Source: a virus | Length of the DNA stretch: 21,989 nt | Reading direction: 5' to 3' (one strand) | Virus record (IMG/VR): IMGVR_UViG_3300028925_006272 | Span: 1 to 21,989 of that record | Shown: in pieces, positions 14,978 to 21,989 of the stretch | Layout: each line of letters begins with the position of its first letter | Numbering within the stretch: position 1 is the stretch's first letter | The notes under the pieces: model-generated | What the model was told of the DNA's origin: nothing | What the model saw: only the letters and a program-made list of their open reading frames with translations | Database searches by the model: none | Position numbers and translations under genes: made by a program

Positions 14978-15940
14978 ATGGCACTTACACTTGTTGAAGC
15001 CAGTAAATACTCGAATGATGTCCTTCAAAGAGGCATAATCGAGTTGATAGTAAAAGATGATCCAATTCTGGATCGCCTTCCATTCAAGGACATTGTAGGA
15101 AACGGTCTGACGTATGACGTCGAGACAACTATGTCCGGTGCAGATTTCTACTCAGTCGGCGACACATGGGTCGAGTCGACTGGTACTGTCACGCAGCACA
15201 CCGCTCACACCAAAATTCTTGGTGGCGATGCTGACGTAGATAACTACCTCAAAGCTACAAGGTCCAATGTCCAGGATCTTATGGCCGAGCAGATCGAAGC
15301 AAAGACAAAGGCGATTCGACACGCCTACATGAACACGTTCTTCTACGGATACGCCGCAACGGAAACCAAGCGGTTCGATGGTGTCCATCAGCTGCTAACC
15401 TCCGAGTCCTACAACACAATCGCTGTTGGCGGAAGCGGTTCTCCTGCTGTTCTCAGTATGGAAAAGGTTGAAGAACTGATCGACCTCATCACAGACGGCA
15501 AGCCCGACATGCTTGTTATGACGAAGCAGATGCGCCGCTCGATCAACGTCTACTTGAAGTCCGTTGGCGGTCTCACGTATGACGAGTCTGCTAATAAGCG
15601 GGTTCAGACAATCCTCGAAGTTCCAGTCCACGTTTCCGACTTCCTCTCGAACGACGAAGCCTGTGACAAAGACTACGGGAATGGCTACGGCCACCAGCCG
15701 ACAGATGGAACGGCACTTGGCGATGACGATAACTCGACATCGATCTTTGCTCTCCAGTTTGGTGCAAAAGCACTCTCCGGTGTGCAGTCGATGGGCATCA
15801 CGACCGAGAAGTTTGCCAAACTTGAAAACAAGGACGGCGCTCGAACTCGTATCAAGTGGTATCCAGGACTGATGATGCAGTCAATCATCAGCTGCTCGAA
15901 GCTGACTGGTCTCCAGCCAGCAGGAACAGTAACCGCCTAA
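14978..15940 (+). CDS. Major capsid protein (HK97-fold type)
   Basis: A 320-residue protein that follows the scaffold gene, the right size for an HK97-fold capsid subunit. I chose ATG 14978 with AGAGG at 14968-14972 rather than TTG 14960. The N-terminal helix ALTLVEASKYSNDVLQRGII is followed by a strand-rich elongated region (LTYDVETTMSGADFY), then the long spine-like helix NVQDLMAEQIEAKTKAIRHAY. FDGVHQLL marks the start of the A-domain, with MEKVEELIDLI and KPDMLVMTKQMRRSINVYLKS as its central helix-strand pair. Near the end, TRIKWYPGLMM is the closing strand seen in this family. No large N-terminal delta domain is present, consistent with a separate scaffold. The subfamily is recognised by pattern only, but position and length agree strongly. 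Confidence 0.88.
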   Translation: MALTLVEASKYSNDVLQRGIIELIVKDDPILDRLPFKDIVGNGLTYDVETTMSGADFYSVGDTWVESTGTVTQHTAHTKILGGDADVDNYLKATRSNVQDLMAEQIEAKTKAIRHAYMNTFFYGYAATETKRFDGVHQLLTSESYNTIAVGGSGSPAVLSMEKVEELIDLITDGKPDMLVMTKQMRRSINVYLKSVGGLTYDESANKRVQTILEVPVHVSDFLSNDEACDKDYGNGYGHQPTDGTALGDDDNSTSIFALQFGAKALSGVQSMGITTEKFAKLENKDGARTRIKWYPGLMMQSIISCSKLTGLQPAGTVTA

Positions 15941-15953
15941 CCAGGTACTCGCA

Positions 15954-15977
15954 TCCCTGTGTGCGTAATCGCAGGGA
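15954..15977 (+). repeat. Short hairpin between capsid and decoration genes
   Basis: TCCCTG (15954-15959) and CAGGGA (15972-15977) form a 6-bp stem with a 12-base loop, and TGCG/CGCA inside it gives an alternative inner stem. It sits in the 97-base gap after the capsid gene. No T tract follows, so it is unlikely to be a strong terminator. It might stabilise the capsid mRNA end or be chance. Confidence 0.25.
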
Positions 15978-16037
15978 GGACGTCAACAGCCTCAATCCTT
16001 CAAAATGGGGCGAAAATTCAAATAAGGAAATAAGTCC

Positions 16038-16799
16038 GTGGCATTCACATACACAGACAAAAACCAGAAGCGAACTGTTCGTACTGGTAAGACCTATAAG
16101 GCAACCGTAAATGCGGCTGTTGTTGTTGGAGATTTGCTCGCACCAGCGAACGCAGATAACTCCAGCACATTCAAGCTGGCTGACGACTCTACTCGAGTAA
16201 AAGCAACAACAGTTGCAATTGAATCCTCAACGGCAGCAGGAGAAGAAATCTCCGTTGCTGATTGGGCCGAGTTCGCAACTGAAGACACTATTGGCACTGG
16301 TGGCGTTGTCACTCAGGTCTACTTCGCAGCGTCAAGCGACTTCCTCGGTGCGGCGTTGTACTTGGGTGAGAGCGGTAAGCCGTCCTCTGCGATCGGTACG
16401 TCCGGTCAACAGATCGGCATCCTAACCGCTCGAAAGCGCATCTTGGTCAATCCTGGGGTTTACGGAAACTCTCAGGAATTGAGCAACATTATTGCCGATC
16501 CTGGTGCTTCGGGCGCAATCCCGGTCATCAAGTCCGGTTCGGTGTCGATCGTTTCGGCAGGTGCAGAGACTCGAACCGTGGCAGACCCCTCGTTTGTCGG
16601 ACAGACGCTTAACATTGGCTTGAAAACCGATGGTGGTGCTGTAACTCTGACAGCCGCTTCTCCTGTAAACCAGACAGGAAACAACACCCTCATCTTTGCA
16701 GATGTGGGGGACCACCTCTTGCTTATGGCATCGGAAGATGGAGCTGACATCGAATGGCGAATCGTCGCTAACGATGGCGCTGCCCTTTCAACGGTCTAA
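16038..16799 (+). CDS. Probable head decoration / capsid-stabilising protein
   Basis: This 253-residue protein starts at GTG 16038 behind AAGGAAA and follows the major capsid gene, where many phages encode a decoration protein. Residues 10-135 form an all-beta, Ala/Thr/Val-rich domain (RTVRTGKTYKATVNAAVVVG, then GAALYLGESGKPSS and GQQIGILTARKRILV). This is the pattern of a capsid-cement fold, in which subunits trimerise on the shell. After a linker, residues about 170-253 form a second beta domain (VADPSFVGQTLNIGLKTDGG, TLIFADVGDHLLLMASEDG, IEWRIVANDG), a module often found at the tips of virion proteins. There is no Cys and no membrane segment. A strong terminator follows the gene. The role as decoration protein rests on position and beta-rich composition; a head-fibre is the main alternative. 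Confidence 0.65.
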   Translation: MAFTYTDKNQKRTVRTGKTYKATVNAAVVVGDLLAPANADNSSTFKLADDSTRVKATTVAIESSTAAGEEISVADWAEFATEDTIGTGGVVTQVYFAASSDFLGAALYLGESGKPSSAIGTSGQQIGILTARKRILVNPGVYGNSQELSNIIADPGASGAIPVIKSGSVSIVSAGAETRTVADPSFVGQTLNIGLKTDGGAVTLTAASPVNQTGNNTLIFADVGDHLLLMASEDGADIEWRIVANDGAALSTV

Positions 16800-16821
16800 G
16801 CTAGGAACTGACGCTCTGATT

Positions 16822-16853
16822 GGGGGCCGGTCATTTTGGCCGGCCCTCGTTTT
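16822..16853 (+). terminator. Intrinsic terminator closing the head module
   Basis: A 9-bp, nearly all G-C stem (GGGGGCCGG at 16822-16830 against CCGGCCCTC at 16840-16848, one G-T pair) has a 9-base loop and is followed by GTTTT at 16849-16853. It begins 22 bases after the decoration gene stop and ends 17 bases before the next ATG. It is the best terminator in the window and separates the head genes from the appendage genes. Confidence 0.8.
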
Positions 16854-16870
16854 AAAAGCCTGGAGGCAGT

Positions 16871-17065
16871 ATGGATACGATGAAATGGTCCGAGTTCAAA
16901 CAAAAGAATTTGGAAGACATGAAGCAAATGAAGAACGTAATCGTTACCGGCGATGGTGATGAGATCTTCATTGCAGTTATTGGCTCTCAACATTTGATGC
17001 GTAACGAAATCGTTGCCAGGTGTGAGCAAATCGACAAGGGACGGGTTGCTTTGTCGTGGGATTAG
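16871..17065 (+). CDS. Small hypothetical protein (64 aa)
   Basis: A 64-residue protein with a strong TGGAGG ribosome binding site before ATG 16871, the first gene after the terminator. The N-terminal 22 residues are Lys/Met/Glu-rich and helical (WSEFKQKNLEDMKQMK). They are followed by alternating strands VIVTGDGDEIFIAVIG, a helix HLMRNEIVARCEQI, and a final strand RVALSWD. This looks like a compact alpha/beta fold. I do not recognise it and see no metal-binding or catalytic motif. A new transcription start upstream is possible because of the preceding terminator, but I see no clear promoter. Confidence 0.6.
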   Translation: MDTMKWSEFKQKNLEDMKQMKNVIVTGDGDEIFIAVIGSQHLMRNEIVARCEQIDKGRVALSWD

Positions 17066-17079
17066 ACTCAAAGTTTGAA

Positions 17080-17226
17080 ATGCAACCTACAATCGAAGCC
17101 GTACTTCGCGACAAAGATGGAAATATCAAACAGGTTTGGGCAGAAGCGGAACCAGGAGAGACTCTTGAACAGGCTCAATTACGAGTCATATCCGCAAATC
17201 AGTTACCAGACCAGGAAGAAAAATAA
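17080..17226 (+). CDS. Small hypothetical protein (48 aa; possibly 56 aa)
   Basis: A 48-residue frame fills the gap between two genes and ends in TAATG, sharing one base with the next start. From ATG 17080 there is no good ribosome binding site. An in-frame GTG at 17056, overlapping the previous gene by ten bases and preceded by AAGGGA, would add eight residues (GLDSKFE after the start), and the strand FEMQPTIEAVLRD would then be complete. That longer form is quite plausible. The protein has a beta-hairpin look (IEAVLRDKDGNIKQVW) and an acidic C-terminus (LPDQEEK). Function is unknown. The tight coupling to the following virion-protein gene suggests a small partner or assembly factor. Confidence 0.5.
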   Translation: MQPTIEAVLRDKDGNIKQVWAEAEPGETLEQAQLRVISANQLPDQEEK

Positions 17227-17615
17227 TGGCTGTATACGCATGTAACGCAGGGTTTACAGAACTTGCAAAACTAGGTGCTGGTGAAACTGCCTCTGCGTGG
17301 ACTCACATTGCCCTGGCAACCAATAAAGGACGAACTGCAAGTGCTACTACACTTGATGCTGAAACAGTTGCCTCTGGTCTCGCTCGTGCTGCTGCGACTA
17401 TGTCGACTGTAACTACAACAGTTACCGATGACACGATTCAGGCATATAAAGTATTCACAGCAGGTGCTACTGTCCTTGTTAAAGAGGCTGGAGTGTTCAA
17501 TGCGTCAAGCGGCGGCGACATGCTAATGGTTGGGGCTCTTGCACCGGAGGCATCAATGGTTTCCGGTGACACTCTAACAATCACCATGAAGTGCAAGATC
17601 CAAGCTGCTACATAA
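17226..17615 (+). CDS. Small beta-rich virion protein, probably appendage-associated (129 aa)
   Basis: The 129-residue product has the pattern of a recurrent phage structural family. An N-terminal segment ends in WTHIALATNKG, the thresholds LDAETVASGLARAAATMSTV and VTDDTIQAYKVFTA follow, then VLVKEAGVFNASSGGDMLMVG, and it closes with SGDTLTITMKCKI. These alternate strands and turns look like a single beta-sandwich. The phrase 'EAGVFNA..GG.ML' is characteristic of this group, which I know from tail-fibre-adjacent positions but not by a formal name. Its ATG overlaps the previous stop (TAATG) and has AGGAAG upstream. It lies 12 bases before the fibre gene. A structural or attachment role is likely; the exact place in the virion is not known. 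Confidence 0.6.
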   Translation: MAVYACNAGFTELAKLGAGETASAWTHIALATNKGRTASATTLDAETVASGLARAAATMSTVTTTVTDDTIQAYKVFTAGATVLVKEAGVFNASSGGDMLMVGALAPEASMVSGDTLTITMKCKIQAAT

Positions 17616-17627
17616 TAGGAGCTCGAT

Positions 17628-20015
17628 ATGGCAACTACATTTCAGCAGGTCGCTAATAATGCGATAGGCACTCTTGACACGACTATAAGTGCCTCGGATA
17701 CGAGCGTTGTTCTTGGGTCAGGCGAAGGCGCTTTATTCCCGTCTTCTGGATCATTCCACATATCGATCGGTACAGAAATTCTTATCTGTACTTCCAGGTC
17801 AAGCGACACACTGACTGTTAGTAGGGCCGCAGAGTCGACTACTGCCGCAATTCATACAGCTGGCGCTATCGTTGCCCTCAATATCATCAGCAAGCACATC
17901 TCAGACCTCAACACAGCCGTCAACGCTGTCGAGACTATACTTGCGACCTCTGGCGGTCTACGAGGCAATCTAAGCGATGAAACAGGATCAGGTGGAGCGG
18001 TTTTCGCTACTGACCCTGTTCTAGTAGCCCCCCGTTTAGGCACACCCCACTCAGGTGTAATGACTAATGTGACAGGGACAGCATCAGGACTGACCGCAGG
18101 TACGGCGACAGTAGCTACAACAGTCACGATCACTGACAACGAAAGTACAACCGAAGCCAACCCTATTATCTTTGCGGCTGGTGCGGCTGGTGCGGGTAAC
18201 ATCGCGCTGGAATCCGATGGGACGCTAACCTACAACCCTGGTACGGGTGCGATAACGGCAGCAGGATTCGTCGGTGCGCTAACAGGCAACGTCACAGGTA
18301 ACGCCAGCGGTACAGCCGCTACCGTTACAGCAGGCACACAGGCCTCTATAACAACCCTTACTAACGTGGTTACGGTTGGCGAACTGGTCAATGGCTCTAT
18401 CGCCTCTGGCTTCGGCACGATCAACAACGGCGCAAACACGATCACCACTACGGGACTCGTTACTGCTGGCGCGCTTACCGTTAATGGCACGACTACCCTC
18501 AACGGGGCTTTGGTTCTAGGTGATGCCGCTGGTGACACCTTAGACATCACGGCTTCCGCTACTGTAAGCACAGACTTCAAATTTGCCGACAATGTAGATA
18601 TTGCTCTTGGCACTAATGCGGACATTCTTATACGTCACAGCGATGCAGTCTCGGCAAATGCCGAAATTACTGACATTATCATTGGCACGTCTGTTCACCC
18701 CGGCGTTGCTGCCAACTCGCTACTCGTGTCGAACATCACCCAAAATGGCGACATGATGTTTGCAACCAACCGTGGTGGTAACACTGAAGCACACATGCTG
18801 TTCGATGCTGATGCTGGTGACACCTTCCTCTATGCCCGTGGCGTACAGGCTGTGAAAATCACTGGTGGTGGAGCAATCGTTGTCACGCCATCAATTACCG
18901 CAAATGGTGGAGTGGTAGGCGATCTCACAGGCGATGTAACAGGCAACGCTGACACCGTAACGACTAACGCAAACCTGACTGGGGATGTAACGTCTAACGG
19001 AAACGCAACAACAATAGCTGGCTTAGCGTATTCAAAGTTAGCCGCCCTTGCATCTGGAAACATCTTAGTAGGTAACGGTTCAAACGTAGCGGTTTCTGTA
19101 AACCCATCAGGCGATGTGGATGTGACTAACGCCGGTGTGTTCAGTATCTCATCAGGGTCAATCATAGATGATGATGTGAAGTCTGATGCAGCAATAGCTA
19201 TATCTAAACTAGCTACGATCACTTTAGCAACCAATACCACTGGCGATTATGTTCAGAACATTACCGGGGGAGTTGGGATTGACTCAAACGGGGCAACAAG
19301 CGGAGAGAATATCGCACATTCACTCACGCTAGACCTTTCGGAACTTGCAGATACAGCGATTGCTAACGGTGACTACATAGTATTTACAGACACTACTGAT
19401 AGTAATGCGTCCGTTAAAGGCGACTTAGCTGACGTAGCAACTCTGTTTGCTGGCACAAGCCTGACCGCCTCTAGTTCTGTCATAAGCGTTGACGATGACT
19501 TTCTGAAGAACGATGCTAACGACACGACATTAGGAACAATTACTGCTGCTGGATTTACCGCTTCAGATGACACAGATGTAATCTTAGGTGAGGCAGGAAA
19601 AGTAAACTTTGCCGATGTTGCCCCTGATGATGGAGAGGCTACGGGGGTAGTTCTTTCCTTTATTGCCGATGTAACTTTAGCAGTAGGGGATCTTGTTTAT
19701 ATCGTTGCCGATGGAAGTGATGGAAAAGTAGGCAAGGCAGATTCTAGTGCTGCTGGAACAATGCCAGCAATAGGAGTAGCTGTTACTGGCGTAAGTGCAG
19801 ATGCAGCAGTAGAAGTATTAGTGCAAGGATTACTGCGCCGAAACTCTGCCTATGGCTTTACTATTGGGCAGGACTTATTTGTAAGCGAGACTGCTGCGGC
19901 TGTTACGGCAACTGCCCCCACAACTAGCGGTGCTACGGTACAAAAGGTAGGCGTGGCCCTTCACGCTGATATTGCCTACTACAACTTCAACACGACTGAG
20001 GTTCTGCTTGCCTGA
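17628..20015 (+). CDS. Repetitive tail-fibre-like / adhesin protein (795 aa)
   Basis: This long Gly/Ala/Thr/Asn-rich protein has almost no Cys or Trp and is typical of phage fibres. The N-terminal 110 residues (FQQVANNAIGTLDTTISAS to HISDLNTAVNAVETI) form a compact beta segment and a short helix, probably the attachment end. Repeats of a 'LTG-D/N-VTGNA' type occur near residue 217 and residue 433, with another LTGDVTS close after the second. Stretches such as FADNVDIALGTNADILI look like fibre beta-repeats. 'DDDVKSDAAIAISKLA' near 512 is a common fibre spacer. The last 140 residues form a distinct domain (GDLVYIVADGSDGKVGKAD, APTTSGATVQKVGVALH) that ends at an aromatic-rich tip. ATG 17628 has AGGAG. 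Host-receptor contact is likely; whether it trimerises on tail or head is not visible. Confidence 0.8.
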   Translation: MATTFQQVANNAIGTLDTTISASDTSVVLGSGEGALFPSSGSFHISIGTEILICTSRSSDTLTVSRAAESTTAAIHTAGAIVALNIISKHISDLNTAVNAVETILATSGGLRGNLSDETGSGGAVFATDPVLVAPRLGTPHSGVMTNVTGTASGLTAGTATVATTVTITDNESTTEANPIIFAAGAAGAGNIALESDGTLTYNPGTGAITAAGFVGALTGNVTGNASGTAATVTAGTQASITTLTNVVTVGELVNGSIASGFGTINNGANTITTTGLVTAGALTVNGTTTLNGALVLGDAAGDTLDITASATVSTDFKFADNVDIALGTNADILIRHSDAVSANAEITDIIIGTSVHPGVAANSLLVSNITQNGDMMFATNRGGNTEAHMLFDADAGDTFLYARGVQAVKITGGGAIVVTPSITANGGVVGDLTGDVTGNADTVTTNANLTGDVTSNGNATTIAGLAYSKLAALASGNILVGNGSNVAVSVNPSGDVDVTNAGVFSISSGSIIDDDVKSDAAIAISKLATITLATNTTGDYVQNITGGVGIDSNGATSGENIAHSLTLDLSELADTAIANGDYIVFTDTTDSNASVKGDLADVATLFAGTSLTASSSVISVDDDFLKNDANDTTLGTITAAGFTASDDTDVILGEAGKVNFADVAPDDGEATGVVLSFIADVTLAVGDLVYIVADGSDGKVGKADSSAAGTMPAIGVAVTGVSADAAVEVLVQGLLRRNSAYGFTIGQDLFVSETAAAVTATAPTTSGATVQKVGVALHADIAYYNFNTTEVLLA

Positions 20016-20697
20016 TATATCCAAGATCAACAACGTAGCCGTAGCCGACATCTCCAAGCTAGATTCGATCACCTTTGCTCATGGGCAGAAGGTCAACAAT
20101 CAGGATGTCAGCCTTGTAACCGACGCTCACACGCTGCTCGCTACGCGTGATATAGCTGTTCTTGGCGCAAGTTCTAGCATTACTATCACTTCGGGTATTG
20201 ATGACACCTACGATGTTTACGAGTTTCACTTCACGAACATGCACCCTGCGAATAATGGTGTTGAGTTCGGCTTTCAGGTAAACGCTTCTGATGATGAGGG
20301 TGGCGGTTTCGATACGTCGCCAATTACATCGAACGTTGCCAGAATGTATACCGACTACGACAATAGTTCTAAAAGTCTTGCATACCGAACAGGAACCGAC
20401 CAAGCGCAAGGAGCGGCGTATCAAAAGATGACTGAGTATACGTCCAATGAGAACGATAGCGGTGTGGCTGGGGTTCTTACTTTATATGCACCTTCAAGCA
20501 CAACCTACATGAAGCACTTTATGCTTACGACAACTGACATGTATCACGACACTTCGTTATCAACATTTTACATTGGCGGTTACATCAATACTGGTGACCC
20601 TGCCGACCAGCCAGCAATAACCGAAATAAGTTTCAAGTTCTCGGCAGGAAACATCAACGCAGGAGTTATCAAGATGTACGGGGTGGCTAAGTCCTAA
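20008..20697 (+). CDS. Putative adsorption/virion protein, paralogue 1 (229 aa)
   Basis: I chose TTG 20008, which overlaps the fibre stop and has GAGG at 19997-20000; it gives the start PDISKINNVAVADISKLDSI. This 'DISKIN.V...DISK' pattern is a familiar N-terminus of phage fibre-type proteins and probably an attachment segment. Upstream in-frame ATG 19972 would overlap the fibre gene by 44 bases. From about residue 50 the protein is a beta-rich domain with SGIDDTYDVYEFHFTNMHP, FGFQVNAS, GGGFDTS, LTLYAPSSTTYMKHF and a closing NINAGVIKMYGV. The same domain is repeated in the next two genes. It looks like a jelly-roll or lectin-type beta sandwich. Role in host recognition is inferred from its place after the fibre gene. 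Confidence 0.7.
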   Translation: MPDISKINNVAVADISKLDSITFAHGQKVNNQDVSLVTDAHTLLATRDIAVLGASSSITITSGIDDTYDVYEFHFTNMHPANNGVEFGFQVNASDDEGGGFDTSPITSNVARMYTDYDNSSKSLAYRTGTDQAQGAAYQKMTEYTSNENDSGVAGVLTLYAPSSTTYMKHFMLTTTDMYHDTSLSTFYIGGYINTGDPADQPAITEISFKFSAGNINAGVIKMYGVAKS

Positions 20698-21260
20698 TGG
20701 CACTAACACTAATCGGCACACCGCTAGTTCTGACCACTGATGATACAGCCCTGTGTGAGTATGACATCACATCAGGTATCGACGATACGTATGACTCGTA
20801 TGAGTTCCACTTCGTGAATATGCACCCTGAAGAAAGCAATGTAAATTTCTGCTTTCAAGTGAACGCTTCTAATGACACAGGAGGCGGTTTCGATACAAGC
20901 TTGATTGCTTCGGGAGCGTTTCGTGCCTACCACAAAGAGGACGGGTCGGGCGGCACTCTTGCCTACGATACTGGTTCGGATAACGCTCGCACAGATGGGT
21001 TTCAACGAATCCTGTCAACCGGAACAGGGATTGAGGACTGGGAGTCTGTATCTGGAGTCATGACGCTTTACGAACCATCATCGACAGTTTACGTCAAGAA
21101 TTTTACGGCTGTTGGAAACGGAGCAGACCACGGCGATTACACGGTTAATTCTTTCATGTCTGGTTTTATTGACCAAACTCTTGCAATACCCGAAATCAGA
21201 TTCAAGTTCGACAGTGGCGACATCCACGCTGGCACTATCAAGATGTTTGGAGTTAGCTAA
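20697..21260 (+). CDS. Putative adsorption/virion protein, paralogue 2 (187 aa)
   Basis: The ATG at 20697 shares a base with the previous stop (TAATG). This 187-residue protein is nearly all the shared domain: SGIDDTYDSYEFHFVNMHP, FCFQVNAS, GGGFDTS, LTLYEPSSTVYVKNF and DIHAGTIKMFGVS. It lacks the 'DISKIN' N-terminal segment of paralogue 1, so it probably needs another protein for attachment. The protein is close to paralogue 1 in these blocks while the codons differ in many third positions (compare 20191-20250 with 20770-20829), so the duplication is old and the amino-acid sequence is held by selection. Cys at 19 and 52 is unusual for the group. The precise ligand and virion location are unknown. 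Confidence 0.7.
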   Translation: MALTLIGTPLVLTTDDTALCEYDITSGIDDTYDSYEFHFVNMHPEESNVNFCFQVNASNDTGGGFDTSLIASGAFRAYHKEDGSGGTLAYDTGSDNARTDGFQRILSTGTGIEDWESVSGVMTLYEPSSTVYVKNFTAVGNGADHGDYTVNSFMSGFIDQTLAIPEIRFKFDSGDIHAGTIKMFGVS

Positions 21261-21802
21261 TGGCACTTATATACATCTCAACAGGGACGGCAGGGGCTAC
21301 CATTAGCTTCACAGGGATTGATGACACGTACAACGAGTACCAGTTTCACTTAATAAATATCCACGGGGCAACTGACGATAAGAGTCTTGGCTTTCAAGTG
21401 GATACTGGAAGTGATACTGACTACGACCAACCTATGACCACTACCTTCTTTCAAGCGTTCCACAATGAAGATGCTTCTGGCGGGGGAATGGCTTACTCCA
21501 CTGGTAACGACCAAGCAACAAGCGGTGATGGCAACGGTGTCTTTTCAAAAATTCTGAAAGATCAAGGTGCTGCTGATACCGACCAATCTGGGTCTGGTAT
21601 TTTGAAGCTGTATGCTCCAGCAAGCACAACTTATGTAAAGCATTTCACAACTGACGCTCAAATGAGTCAATCATCTGAATACTCACAACGAGTATTCACT
21701 GCTGGTTACATCAACATCACCGCAGCCATAACAAGCATTCAGTTTAAGTTTGACAGCGGCAACATCGACGCAGGTGAAATACACATGTACGGAGTAGGAT
21801 AA
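21260..21802 (+). CDS. Putative adsorption/virion protein, paralogue 3 (180 aa)
   Basis: The third member of the array starts at ATG 21260, again in a TAATG overlap, with GGAG at 21249-21252. The shared blocks are present but more diverged: TGIDDTYNEYQFHLINIHG, LGFQVDTGSD, then ILKLYAPASTTYVKHF, SIQFKFDSGNIDAGEIHMYGVG. The GGGFDTS block of paralogues 1 and 2 is replaced by an acidic Tyr-Asp stretch (SDTDYDQP). An extra Gly/Asp-rich loop (TSGDGNGVFSKI) lies in the middle. Divergence centred on loops while the framework is kept fits a surface-exposed binding domain under diversifying pressure, an inference from three sequences only. Confidence 0.7.
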   Translation: MALIYISTGTAGATISFTGIDDTYNEYQFHLINIHGATDDKSLGFQVDTGSDTDYDQPMTTTFFQAFHNEDASGGGMAYSTGNDQATSGDGNGVFSKILKDQGAADTDQSGSGILKLYAPASTTYVKHFTTDAQMSQSSEYSQRVFTAGYINITAAITSIQFKFDSGNIDAGEIHMYGVG

Positions 21803-21805
21803 CTT

Positions 21806-21989
21806 ATGGCAACACTAGCCCAATGGAAAACACAACTAAAGGCATCGCACAGCAGCCTGACCAAGAATGTCGATGGTGTATCAAGCACCCTCTCGACCGC
21901 TGAGTACAACAAGACGATTGACGAGTGGGCGCAAGTATCGTTCGACAAAGAAGTTTCGGACAACATCAGAGACAACGGTGGCAAGTCTG
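21806..21989 (+). CDS. Start of a hypothetical protein (3' truncated by window edge)
   Basis: ATG 21806 follows the third paralogue's stop by three bases and has AGGA at 21796-21799. The frame stays open to the end of the window, giving 61 residues. It begins MATLAQWKTQLKASHSSL, with a further SSTLSTAEYNKTIDEWAQV stretch, all likely helical and charged, with no beta repeats and no membrane segment. It therefore differs from the beta-rich genes before it and probably begins a new structural component. No family can be named from this part. Confidence 0.6.
   Translation, partial: MATLAQWKTQLKASHSSLTKNVDGVSSTLSTAEYNKTIDEWAQVSFDKEVSDNIRDNGGKS

Larger units (their letters stand above)
20161..21802 (+). 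repeat. Tandem three-copy domain array across three genes
   Basis: The same ~180-residue beta-rich domain is encoded three times head to tail. Anchor positions are the 'GIDDTY' block (20195, 20777 and 21317), the 'SST-T/V-Y' plus 'K-H/N-F' block and the final 'AG-x-I-x-M-Y/F-G-V' block at each gene end. Junctions between copies are identical in style: stop and start fused as TAATGGCAC at both 20695-20703 and 21258-21266. Confidence 0.75.

Noticed and set aside
17852-19240. Several minus-strand open frames of 116-136 codons opposite the fibre gene.
   Set aside because: They are low-complexity Ala/Val/Pro-rich antisense products of Gly/Ala/Thr repeats, a common artefact in fibre genes.
19972-20007. 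ATG 19972 as the start of paralogue 1.
   Set aside because: It lies deep inside the fibre gene, and the residues added (Thr/Arg-rich) are the out-of-frame reading of the fibre C-terminus. TTG 20008 begins at a familiar DISKIN N-terminus.

Overview
The window is the morphogenesis region of a tailed double-stranded DNA phage or prophage (Caudoviricetes). Every supportable gene is on the + strand. Genes are tightly packed, with repeated stop/start overlaps (for example at 1052, 3400, 6441, 17226, 20008, 20697 and 21260) and frequent GTG/TTG starts behind purine-rich ribosome binding sites. Base composition looks close to 50% G+C by eye (not calculated). The host cannot be named from this sequence. 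The chains of Gly/Ala/Thr-rich fibre repeats and the tiny Cys-rich proteins resemble phages commonly recovered from aquatic metagenomes, but that is an impression, not proof. No integrase, repressor, lysis gene, tRNA or CRISPR array is visible.

Layout: (a) 1-1543 is a small-gene accessory block: the C-terminal end of an unknown protein, a GNAT-type acetyltransferase, and four consecutive small Cys-rich, probably zinc-binding proteins, one of them only 43 residues long. (b) 1544-1655 is a short non-coding stretch with two inverted repeats, the first terminator-like. (c) 1656-16799 is the packaging and head module: a 60-residue coiled-coil protein in the position where a small terminase might be expected, the large terminase, the portal, two short unknown structural-type proteins, a giant 2598-residue protein, a scaffold-like protein, the HK97-fold-type major capsid protein and a probable head decoration protein, closed by a strong intrinsic terminator at 16822-16853. 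(d) 16871-21989 is an appendage/adsorption module: two small unknown proteins, a small beta-rich virion protein, a 795-residue repetitive fibre-like protein, three tandem paralogues of about 180-230 residues, and the start of another gene that runs off the window.

Working model: the terminase and portal load DNA into a capsid built from the capsid protein on the scaffold, with the decoration protein on the outside. The giant protein sits exactly where many phages encode a MuF-like protein that is packaged and injected. It combines a Pro-rich N-terminus, a hydrophobic Gly/Ala-rich segment, an ADP-ribosyltransferase-like domain and a very long conserved-looking C-terminal module. The best inference is a packaged 'polyvalent' effector/ejection protein. 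The fibre gene and paralogue array would provide host contact.

The most interesting parts are the giant protein with its embedded ART-like domain, which has a different codon style from its surroundings; the three-copy paralogue array, in which only the first copy carries an anchor-like N-terminus; and the cluster of four Cys-rich mini-proteins.
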